Notes under the pieces: model-generated
Seen by the model: only the letters and a program-made list of their open reading frames with translations
Databases searched by the model: none
Told to the model about the DNA's origin: nothing
Shown: one piece after another, positions 46,506 to 57,067 of the stretch
How the letters are laid out: each line of letters starts with the position of its first letter
Position numbering within the stretch: position 1 is the first letter of the stretch
DNA from: Pyropia yezoensis
Taxonomy: Eukaryota; Rhodophyta; Bangiophyceae; Bangiales; Bangiaceae
NCBI GenBank assembly: GCA_009829735.1
Contig: CM020618.1
Span: 1,444,036 to 1,508,035, forward strand
Length of the DNA: 64,000 bases
Direction of reading: 5' to 3'
Program-made: the position numbers and the translations under genes

Positions 46506-49500
46506 CCGTTGGAGCTGGCCGTCCGAAGCTCACAACGGCAGCCTCGGCCAAGTGGGCCAGGAGGACGAACCAACCGTGCCGGATACTGCGGCGACCTAAG
46601 GGAGTCCGCCCACCTCGGGTAGGACTCCCCAAGAACGTGAACCCACGTCGGGTCATCGCGGTGCTGACGGGTGAGAACTTCCAGGTGGCTGGACGGGTGC
46701 AACTTGCCCCCGGCCGCGCCTGTTGTGCCCGTATCGTGCTTGATACCGGGTCAGGAGCCTCCTTGATACGCAAGTCGCTATTACCAAAGGAGGTGAAGCT
46801 CCAACGCTGGAGGTCCAAGGCTGACCATATGATTGACATCAATGGTGGGGTACTTCCCATCGTTGGTGCCGTGACCCTACCAACTAGGTTGGGGACCCAT
46901 GAGGTCGACGTGACCTATGGTGTAGTTGAGAATATATCGGTACCCCTGCTTCTGGGTACCCCTTATGTCGTAACACAAGTGCCTTTGATCCGTGGCCCCG
47001 AGTACTGGGTCAAGTTGATGAATGGGGAGACTATCCCCATCCTTGGTAAGGGAAAGTCTGTGGCTCCTGTGACAGTCTCACAGTCGAAGCCTGTTTGCTC
47101 TGTGAGGGAAGGGTTTACTGCTACCCTGCGTTTAGCCCGCAAAGTCACGTTGCCCCCCAACTCGGTGGCGCACGTTGACGTTGTAACTGATTTTTCGGGG
47201 AACGGGTTGGTGCACCCTAACCCCCGTCTTGCTCGCAAGCACCAAGTGCATGTTGCCCTTGGCACGATGGACTCCAAAGCCGGAGTCCCGTGGAGGATCC
47301 AGGTGACGAACCTGAGTCCGACGCCCAAGTACTTCAAGTCGGGAGCCAAGTTCGGCTATATCGACCAACATGAGGGACCGGTAGTAGCGGTCACCCTCAA
47401 CGCGGGCGCAAGTAGCGACCCGAAGTCCGGAAAGGAGAAGCATCAAGCCAAGTCGGCCACCTCTCCTCGGCCCCATGTGAACATGGAGGGTGTTCCCCCC
47501 AGGTTGAGGGTTCAAGTTGAACGCCTCTTGGACCAATAACACGAGTTGTGGGATGGTCAATTGGGACTCATGAGAGCTACCCAACACCGGATCGAGTTGA
47601 AGCCCGGTGCACCCCCTATACGCCAACAACCGTATAGGGGAGGACCCCGTTCAAGGGCCCTCGTTAAGGAGCAAGTTGCTCGCATGGAGGCCCTCGATGT
47701 GATCGAGGCCAGCAACGCCGAGTGGGCGAGTCCGGTGGTTATAGTCCCCAAAGTTGATGGGACCCCACGGTTTTGTATCGACTACCGTAAGCTCAACGAG
47801 AGCACGGTGAAGGACAGTTATCCCCTTTCTAGGATGGATGACTGTCTGGACTCTCTGGGGGAGGCGAACGTGTTCTCTACCCTGGACTGTAACGCGGGGT
47901 ACTGGCAAATTCCCATTGCCCCGGAGGACAGGCATAGAACTACCTTTACCTGTCACTGTGGTACCTACCAGTGCAAGCGCCTACCGTTTGGTCTGTGTAA
48001 CGCGCCGGCAACTTTCCAGCGCGCTATGGACATGATTCTGGCCGGAGTACGGTGGCAGATCTGTCTTGTGTACCTAGACGACATCATTGTGTTCTCCCGA
48101 AGTCCGGAGGAACACATTGGCCATCTTGGCCAGGTGTTCAAGCTACTTGCAGACGCCGGTGTGTCACTGAAGGCGAGTAAGTGCCACCTCTTCACTCAAG
48201 AGGTGGAGTACTTGGGACATGTTGTCCGTCCGGGGCGTCTCAGTGTTTACGAGAAGAACTTGAGGGCCATACGTAAGGCTCAGTACCCCCGGACCCAGAC
48301 CCAGATGAGGAGCTTCCTCGGGATGTGTAACGTGTACCGACGTTTCACTAAGGGCTTCGCCAAGGTGGCGAAGCCGTTGAATGAGCTAGTGAGCTCAACG
48401 CTACCGAAGAACCTGCCTCCCCCAAGTCGGGTGGAGCAGGAATCCTTTGAGGCTCTTCGGGACCTTCTGCTGAAGCCCCCCATCTTGGCAATTCCCAGGT
48501 TGGAAGGCCACTACACCCTGGATGTGGACGCTAGGTACGACCGAATTGGTTGTGTGTTGCTTCAGCAGCAGCCGGACAAGGAGTACTTGCCGGTGGGATT
48601 CTTCAGTAAGGGGCTGAACTCGGCCGAGAAGAACTACGGAGTCACCGAGTTGGAAGGACTCGCAGTGGTATGGGCGGTGACGTCACTTCGTCACTATCTA
48701 GAGGGTGAGAAGTTCCTCATCCGCTGTGACCACCGCGCGTTGCAGTTTATCTTCAAGACGGACTGTACGAACACTCGTCTCAACCGGTGGAGGGTGCGAC
48801 TGGCACCCTTCAACTTTGACATTGAGTACCGACCTGGCAGGCAACATGCCCTTGCCGATGGCCTCTCTCGGGTACCCACCGAGGGGCTGGACACTAACCC
48901 AGTCGATGAGGACATCCCCATCGTGGGGGTAGTCACGCGCTCGGGTCAGGCGTTGAACCCCGAGGCGCCAGGGAACAAGAAGTACTTGCCCCTGTCCCTG
49001 GACGAGGTGGTGAAGGCCCAGGCCGAGGATCCCTTCTGCAAGTCGCAGAGGGATACATTGGATACGGTGGTTGAGACGCGCTTCTTTCTGGGAGATGATG
49101 GCCTCCTCATGAGGAGGGGGTATTCCAGGGGACTGAACAACTTGTCGTCCCCGCATCCCTCAAGGACAGTATCCTTGAGAGGGAGCACAACGCTCCCACG
49201 GGTGGACACCTGGGGTCTAGTAAACTGTACCAGACCCTGAGGACCAGGTACTACTGGCCGTCCATGGTGGTGGACATCTACAGTTGGGTGGCTGCCTGCA
49301 CAAGTTGTGCACAGAACCGTGTGATGGAACGGCGGCCTAGTACGGCTATGCTATTGTTCCCGGCCAAGGAGCCCTTCGCCGCGTTGGCGGTGGACATCCT
49401 TGGGCCACTGCCAGTGACCGAGGAGGGCAACCAGTACCTCCTGGTCATCTGTGACCGCTTCACGAAACTTACGCGAGCGATCCCACTGGCAGAGATCACG

Positions 49501-50481
49501 CCATGTCGGTCGTGTCAGCCTTCCTAGATCACTGGGTTGCCGCGTATGGCATCCCGGATAGTACACTATCGGACAATGGACCGCAATTTGCGTCTGTACT
49601 GTTTCAGGGAGTGCTGGATATGTTGGGGGTTAAGGCAAACTATGCCACCCCTACCACCCACAAACTAATGGGCAGGTGGAGCGCTTCAACAAAACTATTG
49701 TGAGGCAGCTGCGCCACTATGTGAGTGAGCACGTGAAGACGTGGGACCAATACATTTCTATCCTTACTACTGCCTACAATTCGCAGGTTCACTCATCTAC
49801 AGGGGAAGTACCCCTCGCTTTTGTGACCCCCCGTCGTGTGCGGTCTATTGCCGTGCGGCGGTCGCTCCCAACTGGGGAGGGTAGTGGCAGTACGCCTACT
49901 CCTACTGAGAGTAAGGCGGAGTTCGCTGCTAGGCTGGAGCACCTCATCCCTAAAGTCAGGGCTGAGATGGACAAAGCACAAAAGCGCTACAAGCGTACCT
50001 TTGACAAAAAGGTGCGCAATGCTAAGCATGTCCCCGAGCAGGGTGACTGGGTGCTGGTACACTCGCACACCCCAACTGGGGGTAAGCTGGTATTCCAGAC
50101 GAAGGGACCGTACCAGGTCCTTCGTACTGATGGGCGGCGCTTCACCATCGAAAGTGACGATGGGGTCCGCACAGTGAACGGACAGGACGTGGTCAAAGTT
50201 GCACCACCGCCTGCAGGCGACCCAGCTTGGGCACGTGCGTTGGAGTCGTGGCGCCTCCCCTCACTGCCTGCGGCCAAACAGGGCCCGCAGGAGTACGTGT
50301 TCGATAAGTTCATCGACCACGGATGGGATGAAGACACTGACCGCCTCATGTTGAGGGTGCGTTGGTTTGGCTACAAAGCCAAGGATGATACGTGGGAGTA
50401 TGTGGAGGACCTTCCCGCTGAGAAGGTCCGGGCGTACTGTGCCCGGAATGAGATAGACCCTAACAGCCCTCCTCAACGTGA
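46502..50481 (+). pseudogene. pol: pol polyprotein of element D2 (stop plus frameshifts)
   Basis: Domains in order: protease (DTG at 46742-46750); a TAA at 47537-47539 where other copies have TAT; RT (FCIDYRKLNE near 47770, YLDD at 48071-48082); RNase H (first Asp region 48521-48532; CDHRAL near 48725); integrase zinc region (near 49185-49320); integrase core (Asp 49393-49395, Asp 49572-49574, Glu 49679-49681); chromodomain (about 50290-50452). Frameshifts lie near 49118, 49500 and 49652. A missing C near 50470 makes the frame pass the normal stop and run to 50596, overlapping the antisense ORF end. The protease-RT-RNase H part is otherwise open over about 900 codons. Confidence 0.94.
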
Positions 50482-50592
50482 GGGAAGGCCGAGTAACAGT
50501 GCCAAGAGAGTGCTTCAAGTCGAAGTGGTACGCAGAGTGGCTTTTAACTACAGCCCTAACCCTCACACTCTCACAACAAAGGCAGCTGCCAA

Positions 50593-52531
50593 CTAGGCAC
50601 GCATGCTAGACTCTCCCACTCCACGGCCCTCGCCCTCACGTGGAGGCGAGCGGCGAGACCCACGCCGATAACGGTCTCCACTTGTTGGAGGGGGCGGCGG
50701 CTCCAAGTCGGAACCGTCGCGCCCCTCACGGTCGCGCAAGTGGCGCCGACCGTGGCTCCTCTTCTGCTTAGTCTTGCGCGCAAGTTTGCGACGCAGACGC
50801 TGGACAGACTCCGTCTCCGACGGGGTAGAGGACTCCGAGAAGGAGTAAGACAACTCGTCTTCCGACACGGAGGGAGAGCGCCGAGAGTGTCGGCGACGAC
50901 GGCGAGGAGGCGAGTATGCCCGGCTCGCGCGATGTTTGCCACGCCCAAGTGGGGCTGGCTGGGGCATAATAGCCCCAATACGAGCCAACTCGGCTGTCAT
51001 AACTTCCGCCACCGACTCGCAACTCGCGGTCGCTACTGCAGTACGAACGCGCTCCTCAAGTTGAGGAGTCTCGGAACTCTGTAGGGTTGCGGTCGACGCG
51101 GCCAACCAGGAAATGGTGCGCACCAACGTGGTGATCATCATCTCTGAGGTTAGAGGCGTGGGCGGCAACACCAACTTGGGGTATACCGTCAGGAGGGTGG
51201 CCCCCAAGTTGGGGGACACCTGGGTGGAAGACTCCACGGCCACGCTGATCGGGATGTTCCCGTGAGGTTGGAAAGGAACCGGAGGAAGCGGAGGGGCCCG
51301 CCGAGGTGGCGGTACCCGGGTGTAACTGCGACCCCGACTTGGGGCTCCCGCAGTGGGTTGAGTCATGTGGTCATCATAGGACGGCACGGCCATAACTATG
51401 GGCTTGTCCGGGGGTGGCGCAGTGTGGCGATCCACCCCCGGGGCATACGGGTAGTCCCCGATGCCCAACCCCTCTCGTAGGACCACACGGCCGTCGTGAA
51501 GTTCACGAGCGACCCACACGAACTGGCGAAGTGCGCCATCGTCCTTGGGCCCACGAGTGGGGCGGCGCAACTTGTGCTCAATGCTCTCCCACTCGATAAA
51601 CTTATGGAGCCGGAGCATCTCCTCAAGTAGAGTGAGTTGTCCTGATGAGCACCCCTCAGCAACTAGCTGAGGGGTGAGCTGTTCCAAACCCTGGATGAGC
51701 CGGAGGGGGAGATGCCAGAGCATCCCCCGCCGCTGAACACAGGACACCCAGGTCGACATGACCTCGAGGAGCCACTGGGTGGCCAACATGGCCCACACCA
51801 GGTGATCAGGGGCAGCCGTCAACATGACGGAGCCGAAGTGGTCAAGCAACCGGGGCAACAACGCCGGGAACCCGTAGGGGACCTCAACTTGAGGCCACCA
51901 CTCGGGCTTCTTCGGATAGTACTGCTCCTTACTGGCAGCAGACTGTTGAGGAAACTCAAGTTGAGCCGAGGTCACCAAGTAGGGACCTCGCCGGAAGTCT
52001 TTCTCCATCCGCACATCAAAGTGATGAGTGTGCGGATCGGCCTCGTGGAGGTACGGTGGGCGAGTTGCCACAGCGTCCCACGTGAAGTTCGGCAAGTCGC
52101 CGGGACCCGGGATAGTTCCCCCGCGGTCCACCATGGCCTTGGCACGTTGGACGTCTTCAACCTCCTCGTCGTCCAGGAAGGCAAACTGGTCCGTCCTGAA
52201 GCCGCCGGGAACCCGACCCTACGGGATACTTCTCCCGTAGGCGGTCCCATACCCGGCGCATCGCTGCGCCAAGTCGGCCACAGCGAAGAACAGTCAACCC
52301 CCTCATAAAGAGGCCAAGAGGGGTAAAACCACCGCCCCAAGGCCTCACGCGGGACAACTTGTCCCGCCTCCGGGAGAGATCCGCCGTCAACCCAAAGCCG
52401 GGTGACGCGGGAGTCCCATCCCCCGGAGCAATCGCGGAGCCCCCGCCGGAAGTCCCGGCGGGTGCTGCACCGTAGGAGGTGTCCTCCATGCGCTCGTCAA
52501 GAGAATCCGTCTCCACTCCCGGAGTCGCCAT
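50593..52531 (-). pseudogene. Antisense ORF of element D2 (frameshifted N-terminus)
   Basis: Starts at ATG 52531 and stops at 50593. From about 52200 down to the stop it is open for over 500 codons. Near the N-terminus single-base losses (52380, 52300, 52226, 52204) break it. Relative to B2 it has substitutions scattered along its length, several of them silent, as expected for an evolving coding sequence. Confidence 0.82.
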
Positions 52532-52859
52532 GACTCTCCCCAAGTTGGGGAGAGACGCTCTGGCTATCGCAGCACGAGACCCGCGCCTCGAGTTGAGGGG
52601 GACTCGGATCGTGGGTATACGGGTGGCCTCCCCAGCGTGGGGCGGCCCAGTGGAAAGTGAAAGGGAGGTGGTGGTGAAGGTGAAGTGTGAACTGAAGAAA
52701 GCAAGCTGCCGAGTGGGCAAGCTTGAGGGGAGGGGCGGTCAACGTGACCGCCTCCACATCCGCGTTACGTACACGCTGGAGGACAGCAAGTCGCGCCCCC
52801 AACGCCGAGACGTGCGTTTAAAGCACCCCCTCACAGGGCCGACCGGGTCGGTCGGAACT

Positions 52860-52872
52860 GAGGAGAGGGGAG
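52860..52872 (+). other. Polypurine tract of D2
   Basis: GAGGAGAGGGGAG immediately before the 3' LTR. Confidence 0.87.
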
Positions 52873-53037
52873 TGTGGCAGTATTGACCCCAGGTAGTGGG
52901 GCAACACGTGCCATGCAAGGGGCGGCAGGCCACTAGCCTGATCCGTTCCACCCCCTGCATTTGGGTCTATATTCTCTAAGTTTGGGATAGTTAGCTTAGT
53001 AGTAAATCCAACTTGGATTTGAGGGTTTTCTGCATTT
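52873..53037 (+). repeat. 3' LTR of D2, partial
   Basis: First 165 bases of the LTR, then the gap. Identical to 43974-44139 apart from one missing C in a C-run. Confidence 0.93.
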
Positions 53038-53537
53038 NNNNNNNNNNNNNNNNNNNNNNNNNNNNNNNNNNNNNNNNNNNNNNNNNNNNNNNNNNNNNNN
53101 NNNNNNNNNNNNNNNNNNNNNNNNNNNNNNNNNNNNNNNNNNNNNNNNNNNNNNNNNNNNNNNNNNNNNNNNNNNNNNNNNNNNNNNNNNNNNNNNNNNN
53201 NNNNNNNNNNNNNNNNNNNNNNNNNNNNNNNNNNNNNNNNNNNNNNNNNNNNNNNNNNNNNNNNNNNNNNNNNNNNNNNNNNNNNNNNNNNNNNNNNNNN
53301 NNNNNNNNNNNNNNNNNNNNNNNNNNNNNNNNNNNNNNNNNNNNNNNNNNNNNNNNNNNNNNNNNNNNNNNNNNNNNNNNNNNNNNNNNNNNNNNNNNNN
53401 NNNNNNNNNNNNNNNNNNNNNNNNNNNNNNNNNNNNNNNNNNNNNNNNNNNNNNNNNNNNNNNNNNNNNNNNNNNNNNNNNNNNNNNNNNNNNNNNNNNN
53501 NNNNNNNNNNNNNNNNNNNNNNNNNNNNNNNNNNNNN
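53038..53537. other. Assembly gap, 500 N
   Basis: Lies between the D2 3' LTR (plus) and the miniature-element array (minus). Confidence 0.99.
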
Positions 53538-53746
53538 TTCTACCTTGGCCGGCGGTAGATTCGCCGCCGGCTCCCTCGTTATAAGCCCTCGGAACACTAC
53601 TAACTACCCTCCACCCAAGATGCAAGTCCCTCTGGTCATACGTAACTTATAGATACCGACCAGTACGAACTATCAAATTGAAAGTTAAGGGTTAGAAGTA
53701 GCCCCCCTAATATTAGGGTTACAATACGGCCAACCATATTGCTACA
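53538..53746 (-). repeat. Miniature LTR 1 (partial)
   Basis: The gap removes one end. The TGTAGCAATATGG start is at 53746 leftward. Confidence 0.9.
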
Positions 53747-54384
53747 CTCGGGTACCGAGTTGCTTGGCTTCCGTCGTCGATGGGACACTGCGAGACGGTA
53801 CCGCCTCCCCCCTCGCCGACTCGGTTCCGGCGTAAGTATCCGCCGGATCATGTCCGCGGAGCCCGCTCTGGGTGCTCCGAGCGTAGCGCTCCGTATGGCT
53901 ACGTTCCAAATCAGCCGGCGAGTCGGATCCATAACCCGCCGTGTCCGGGGTTGTCCAGGAGTAGCAACACCGGGGTCGACCCTGGTGGACTCCGAAAGTA
54001 GTCCGGCCGGTTCGAACCGTACCGGTGTGGAGGAACACGACGGGGTACTGTCGTGTGGCTTGTTGACATCAGCACAGCCATTGCGTCCTCCGTACGCTCT
54101 TCACGGGCGTCGAGTCCGGTGAACCGGGCTTTGATGCGAGCCAATGATGCCATCAGGGAGTCCCCTGGTGAAGGTGGCGGCGGAGTGCGGTCGGCAGAGG
54201 ACGGTTCTGGAAATCCGCCGCCCCCGGCCGTCCGTGCCGTACCAAACGTCGATCCGGCACCGGAGAGCATCGGCGTCTCAATGTTGTCGATCGGGTTACC
54301 GATCCCGATTCCCGGGTTCAGCTCCAGGGTCGGCGTCGACGCCGATCCGTCATCTTGAACGTTCCCCGTCTCTTGGGTAGACAT
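53747..54384 (-). pseudogene. gag-like short ORF, unit 1, broken
   Basis: A missing G near 53947 (CCGGGGTT for CCGGGGGTT) shifts the frame about 145 codons in. GTGTGGAGG near 54030 (one G fewer) also differs from the other units. Confidence 0.5.
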
Positions 54385-54591
54385 AGTCACAATCAGTCAA
54401 CCGACGTAACAATCACCACGAATAATAGAGCGAGGGGGTAGATTGGGGGGAGTAACAGTAGATCACAGTCAAAGGTAAAAACTCAACACAATCGATCAGG
54501 TTGCAACACCACGAGTACAAGAAAAGGACCGGATCCCTATCCGTGTGCCAGGGCCGAAGACGGCGTCACCACAAGGGTGACGGAAACCCGT

Positions 54592-54608
54592 CCCCTGCTG
54601 CTCCACCA
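54592..54608 (-). other. tRNA primer-binding site of the miniature element (unit shown)
   Basis: The minus strand reads TGGTGGAGCAGCAGGGG one base after the LTR end, identical to the Gypsy A/B/D site. Repeated in every unit, 17 bases ending two positions before each LTR start listed. Confidence 0.87.
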
Positions 54609-54609
54609 A

Positions 54610-54971
54610 TGTAGCACAATAGGTATCCGCTGCACGTCCACTCTCAGGGAACACTCACCAAGGGGGATCGGCACCAACGTCACCGGAGGCCAAGGTTGCT
54701 GTCCTTGGAGCACAAGCCACGGGATCAAGATGGGAGCCCAAATGGGAGGGGTTTGTTGTTCTACCTTGGCCGGCGGTAGATTCGCCCGCGGCTCCCTCGT
54801 TATAAGCCCTCGGAGACACTACTAACTACCCTCCACCCCAAGATGCAAGTCCCTCTGGTCATACGTAACTTATAGATACCGTGACCAGTACGAACTATCA
54901 AATTGAAAGTTAAGGGTTAGAAGTAGCCCCCCTAATATTAGGGTTACAATACGGCCAACCATATTGCTACA
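54610..54971 (-). repeat. Miniature LTR 2
   Basis: Minus strand TGTAGCA...GTGCTACA with 7-base inverted termini. Contains a perfect CCCTAATATTAGGG palindrome and TATA-like motifs (TCTATAAG, TTATAA). A GCCGGCGG/CCGCCGGC stem found in the other LTRs is disturbed here by an extra C. Confidence 0.93.
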
Positions 54972-54985
54972 CTCGGGTACCCGAG
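54972..54985. repeat. 14-bp perfect palindrome at the internal/3' LTR junction
   Basis: CTCGGGTACCCGAG abuts the LTR start in each unit, where a polypurine tract would be expected. The leftmost unit (53747 on) has lost one C of it. Confidence 0.85.
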
Positions 54986-55614
54986 TTGCTTGGCTTCCGT
55001 CGTCGATGGGACACTGCGAGACGGTACCGCCTCCCCCCCTCGCCGACTCGGTTCCGGCGTAAGTATCCGCCGGATCATGTCCGCGGAGCCCGCTCTGGGT
55101 GCTCCGAGCGTAGCGCTCCGTATGGCTACGTTCCAAATCAGCCGGCGAGTCGGATCCATAACCCGCCGTGTCCCGGGGGTTGTCCAGGAGTAGCAACACC
55201 GGGGTCGACCCTGGTGGACTCCGAAAGTAGTCCGGCCGGTTCGAACCGTACCGGTGTGGGAGGAACACGACGGGGTACTGTCGTGTGGCTTGTTGACATC
55301 AGCACAGCCATTGCGTCCTCCGTACGCTCTTCACGGGCGTCGAGTCCGGTGAACCGGGCTTTGATGCGAGCCAATGATGCCATCAGGGAGTCCCCTGGTG
55401 AAGGTGGCGGCGGAGTGCGGTCGGCAGAGGACGGTTCTGGAAATCCGCCGCCCCCGGCCGTCCGTGCCGTACCAAACGTCGATCCGGCACCGGAGAGCAT
55501 CGGCGTCTCAATGTTGTCGATCGGGTTACCGATCCCGATTCCCGGGTTCAGCTCCAGGGTCGGCGTCGACGCCGATCCGTCATCTTGAACGTTCCCCGTC
55601 TCTTGGGTAGACAT
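54972..55614 (-). pseudogene. gag-like short ORF, unit 2, broken
   Basis: An extra C near 55174 (GTCCCGGGGG) shifts the frame about 146 codons in. Confidence 0.5.
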
Positions 55615-55837
55615 AGTCACAATCAGTCAACCGACGTAACAATCACCACGAATAATAGAGCGAGGGGGTAGATTGGGGGAGTAACAGTAGATCACAGTCA
55701 AAGGTAAAAACTCAACACAATCGATCAGGTTGCAACACCACGAGTACAAGAAAGGACCGGATCCCTATCCGTGTGCCAGGGCCGAAGACGGCGTCACCAC
55801 AAGGGTGACGGAAACCCGTCCCCTGCTGCTCCACCAA

Positions 55838-56200
55838 TGTAGCACAATAGGTATCCGCTGCACGTCCACTCTCAGGGAACACTCACCAAGGGGGATCGGC
55901 ACCAACGTCACCGGGAGGCCAAGGTTGCTGTCCTTGGAGCACAAGCCACGGGATCAAGATGGGAGCCCAAATGGGAGGGGTTTGTTGTTCTACCTTGGCC
56001 GGCGGTAGATTCGCCGCCGGCTCCCTCGTTATAAGCCCTCGGAGACACTACTAACTACCCTCCACCCCAAGATGCAAGTCCCTCTGGTCATACGTAACTT
56101 ATAGATACCGTGACCAGTACGAACTATCAAATTGAAAGTTAAGGGTTAGAAGTAGCCCCCCTAATATTAGGGTTACAATACGGCCAACCATATTGCTACA
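55838..56200 (-). repeat. Miniature LTR 3
   Basis: 363 bp, intact GCCGGCGG/CCGCCGGC stem with an 8-base loop near 55996-56019. Confidence 0.93.
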
Positions 56201-56842
56201 CTCGGGTACCCGAGTTGCTTGGCTTCCGTCGTCGATGGGACACTGCGAGACGGTACCGCCTCCCCCCCTCGCCGACTCGGTTCCGGCGTAAGTATCCGCC
56301 GGATCATGTCCGCGGAGCCCGCTCTGGGTGCTCCGAGCGTAGCGCTCCGTATGGCTACGTTCCAAATCAGCCGGCGAGTCGGATCCATAACCCGCCGTGT
56401 CCGGGGGTTGTCCAGGAGTAGCAACACCGGGGTCGACCCTGGTGGACTCCGAAAGTAGTCCGGCCGGTTCGAACCGTACCGGTGTGGGAGGAACACGACG
56501 GGGTACTGTCGTGTGGCTTGTTGACATCAGCACAGCCATTGCGTCCTCCGTACGCTCTTCACGGGCGTCGAGTCCGGTGAACCGGGCTTTGATGCGAGCC
56601 AATGATGCCATCAGGGAGTCCCCTGGTGAAGGTGGCGGCGGAGTGCGGTCGGCAGAGGACGGTTCTGGAAATCCGCCGCCCCCGGCCGTCCGTGCCGTAC
56701 CAAACGTCGATCCGGCACCGGAGAGCATCGGCGTCTCAATGTTGTCGATCGGGTTACCGATCCCGATTCCCGGGTTCAGCTCCAGGGTCGGCGTCGACGC
56801 CGATCCGTCATCTTGAACGTTCCCCGTCTCTTGGGTAGACAT
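56099..56842 (-). CDS. gag-like short ORF, unit 3, intact
   Basis: From ATG 56842 (MSTQETG), 247 residues. Residues 1-75 are Ser/Thr/Gly/Pro-rich; about 76-108 form a short charged helix (MASLARIKARF, AREERTEDAM); then come Pro-rich and polar stretches. The last ~34 residues are read from the 3' LTR and include a hydrophobic run (MVGRIVTLILGGLLLTLNF) that looks like a membrane segment but may be accidental. No capsid, zinc knuckle or enzyme. It resembles in style the disordered N-terminus of the larger gag, hence gag-like by position after the primer-binding site. Two sister copies (58554-59297, 61011-61754) are identical in frame. Confidence 0.55.
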   Translation of the reverse strand: MSTQETGNVQDDGSASTPTLELNPGIGIGNPIDNIETPMLSGAGSTFGTARTAGGGGFPEPSSADRTPPPPSPGDSLMASLARIKARFTGLDAREERTEDAMAVLMSTSHTTVPRRVPPTPVRFEPAGLLSESTRVDPGVATPGQPPDTAGYGSDSPADLERSHTERYARSTQSGLRGHDPADTYAGTESARGGGGTVSQCPIDDGSQATRVPECSNMVGRIVTLILGGLLLTLNFQFDSSYWSRYL

Positions 56843-57067
56843 AGTCACAATCAGTCAACCGACGTAACAATCACCACGAATAATAGAGCGAGGGGGTAGA
56901 TTGGGGGGAGTAACAGTAGATCACAGTCAAAGGTAAAAACTCAACACAATCGATCAGGTTGCAACACCACGAGTACAAGAAAAGGACCGGATCCCTATCC
57001 GTGTGCCAGGGCCGAAGACGGCGTCACCACAAGGGTGACGGAAACCCGTCCCCTGCTGCTCCACCAA

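Larger units (their letters stand above)
43974..53037 (+). mobile_element. Ty3/Gypsy element D2, nearly full length
   Basis: The most complete copy: 5' LTR, primer-binding site, gag, pol, antisense ORF, polypurine tract and the first 165 bases of the 3' LTR before a gap. The full length would be about 9.4 kb. It is coding-defective, with two nonsense codons and several frameshifts. Confidence 0.96.

Noticed and set aside
47616-47643. CCCCTATACG/CGTATAGGGG hairpin as a transcription terminator
   Set aside because: It lies inside pol coding for the conserved PIRQQPYRG stretch, and intrinsic terminators are not expected in a eukaryotic retroelement.
49264-52531. Envelope gene between pol and 3' LTR
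   Set aside because: No sense-strand frame with a signal peptide or membrane anchor lies there. The space is filled by the antisense ORF.
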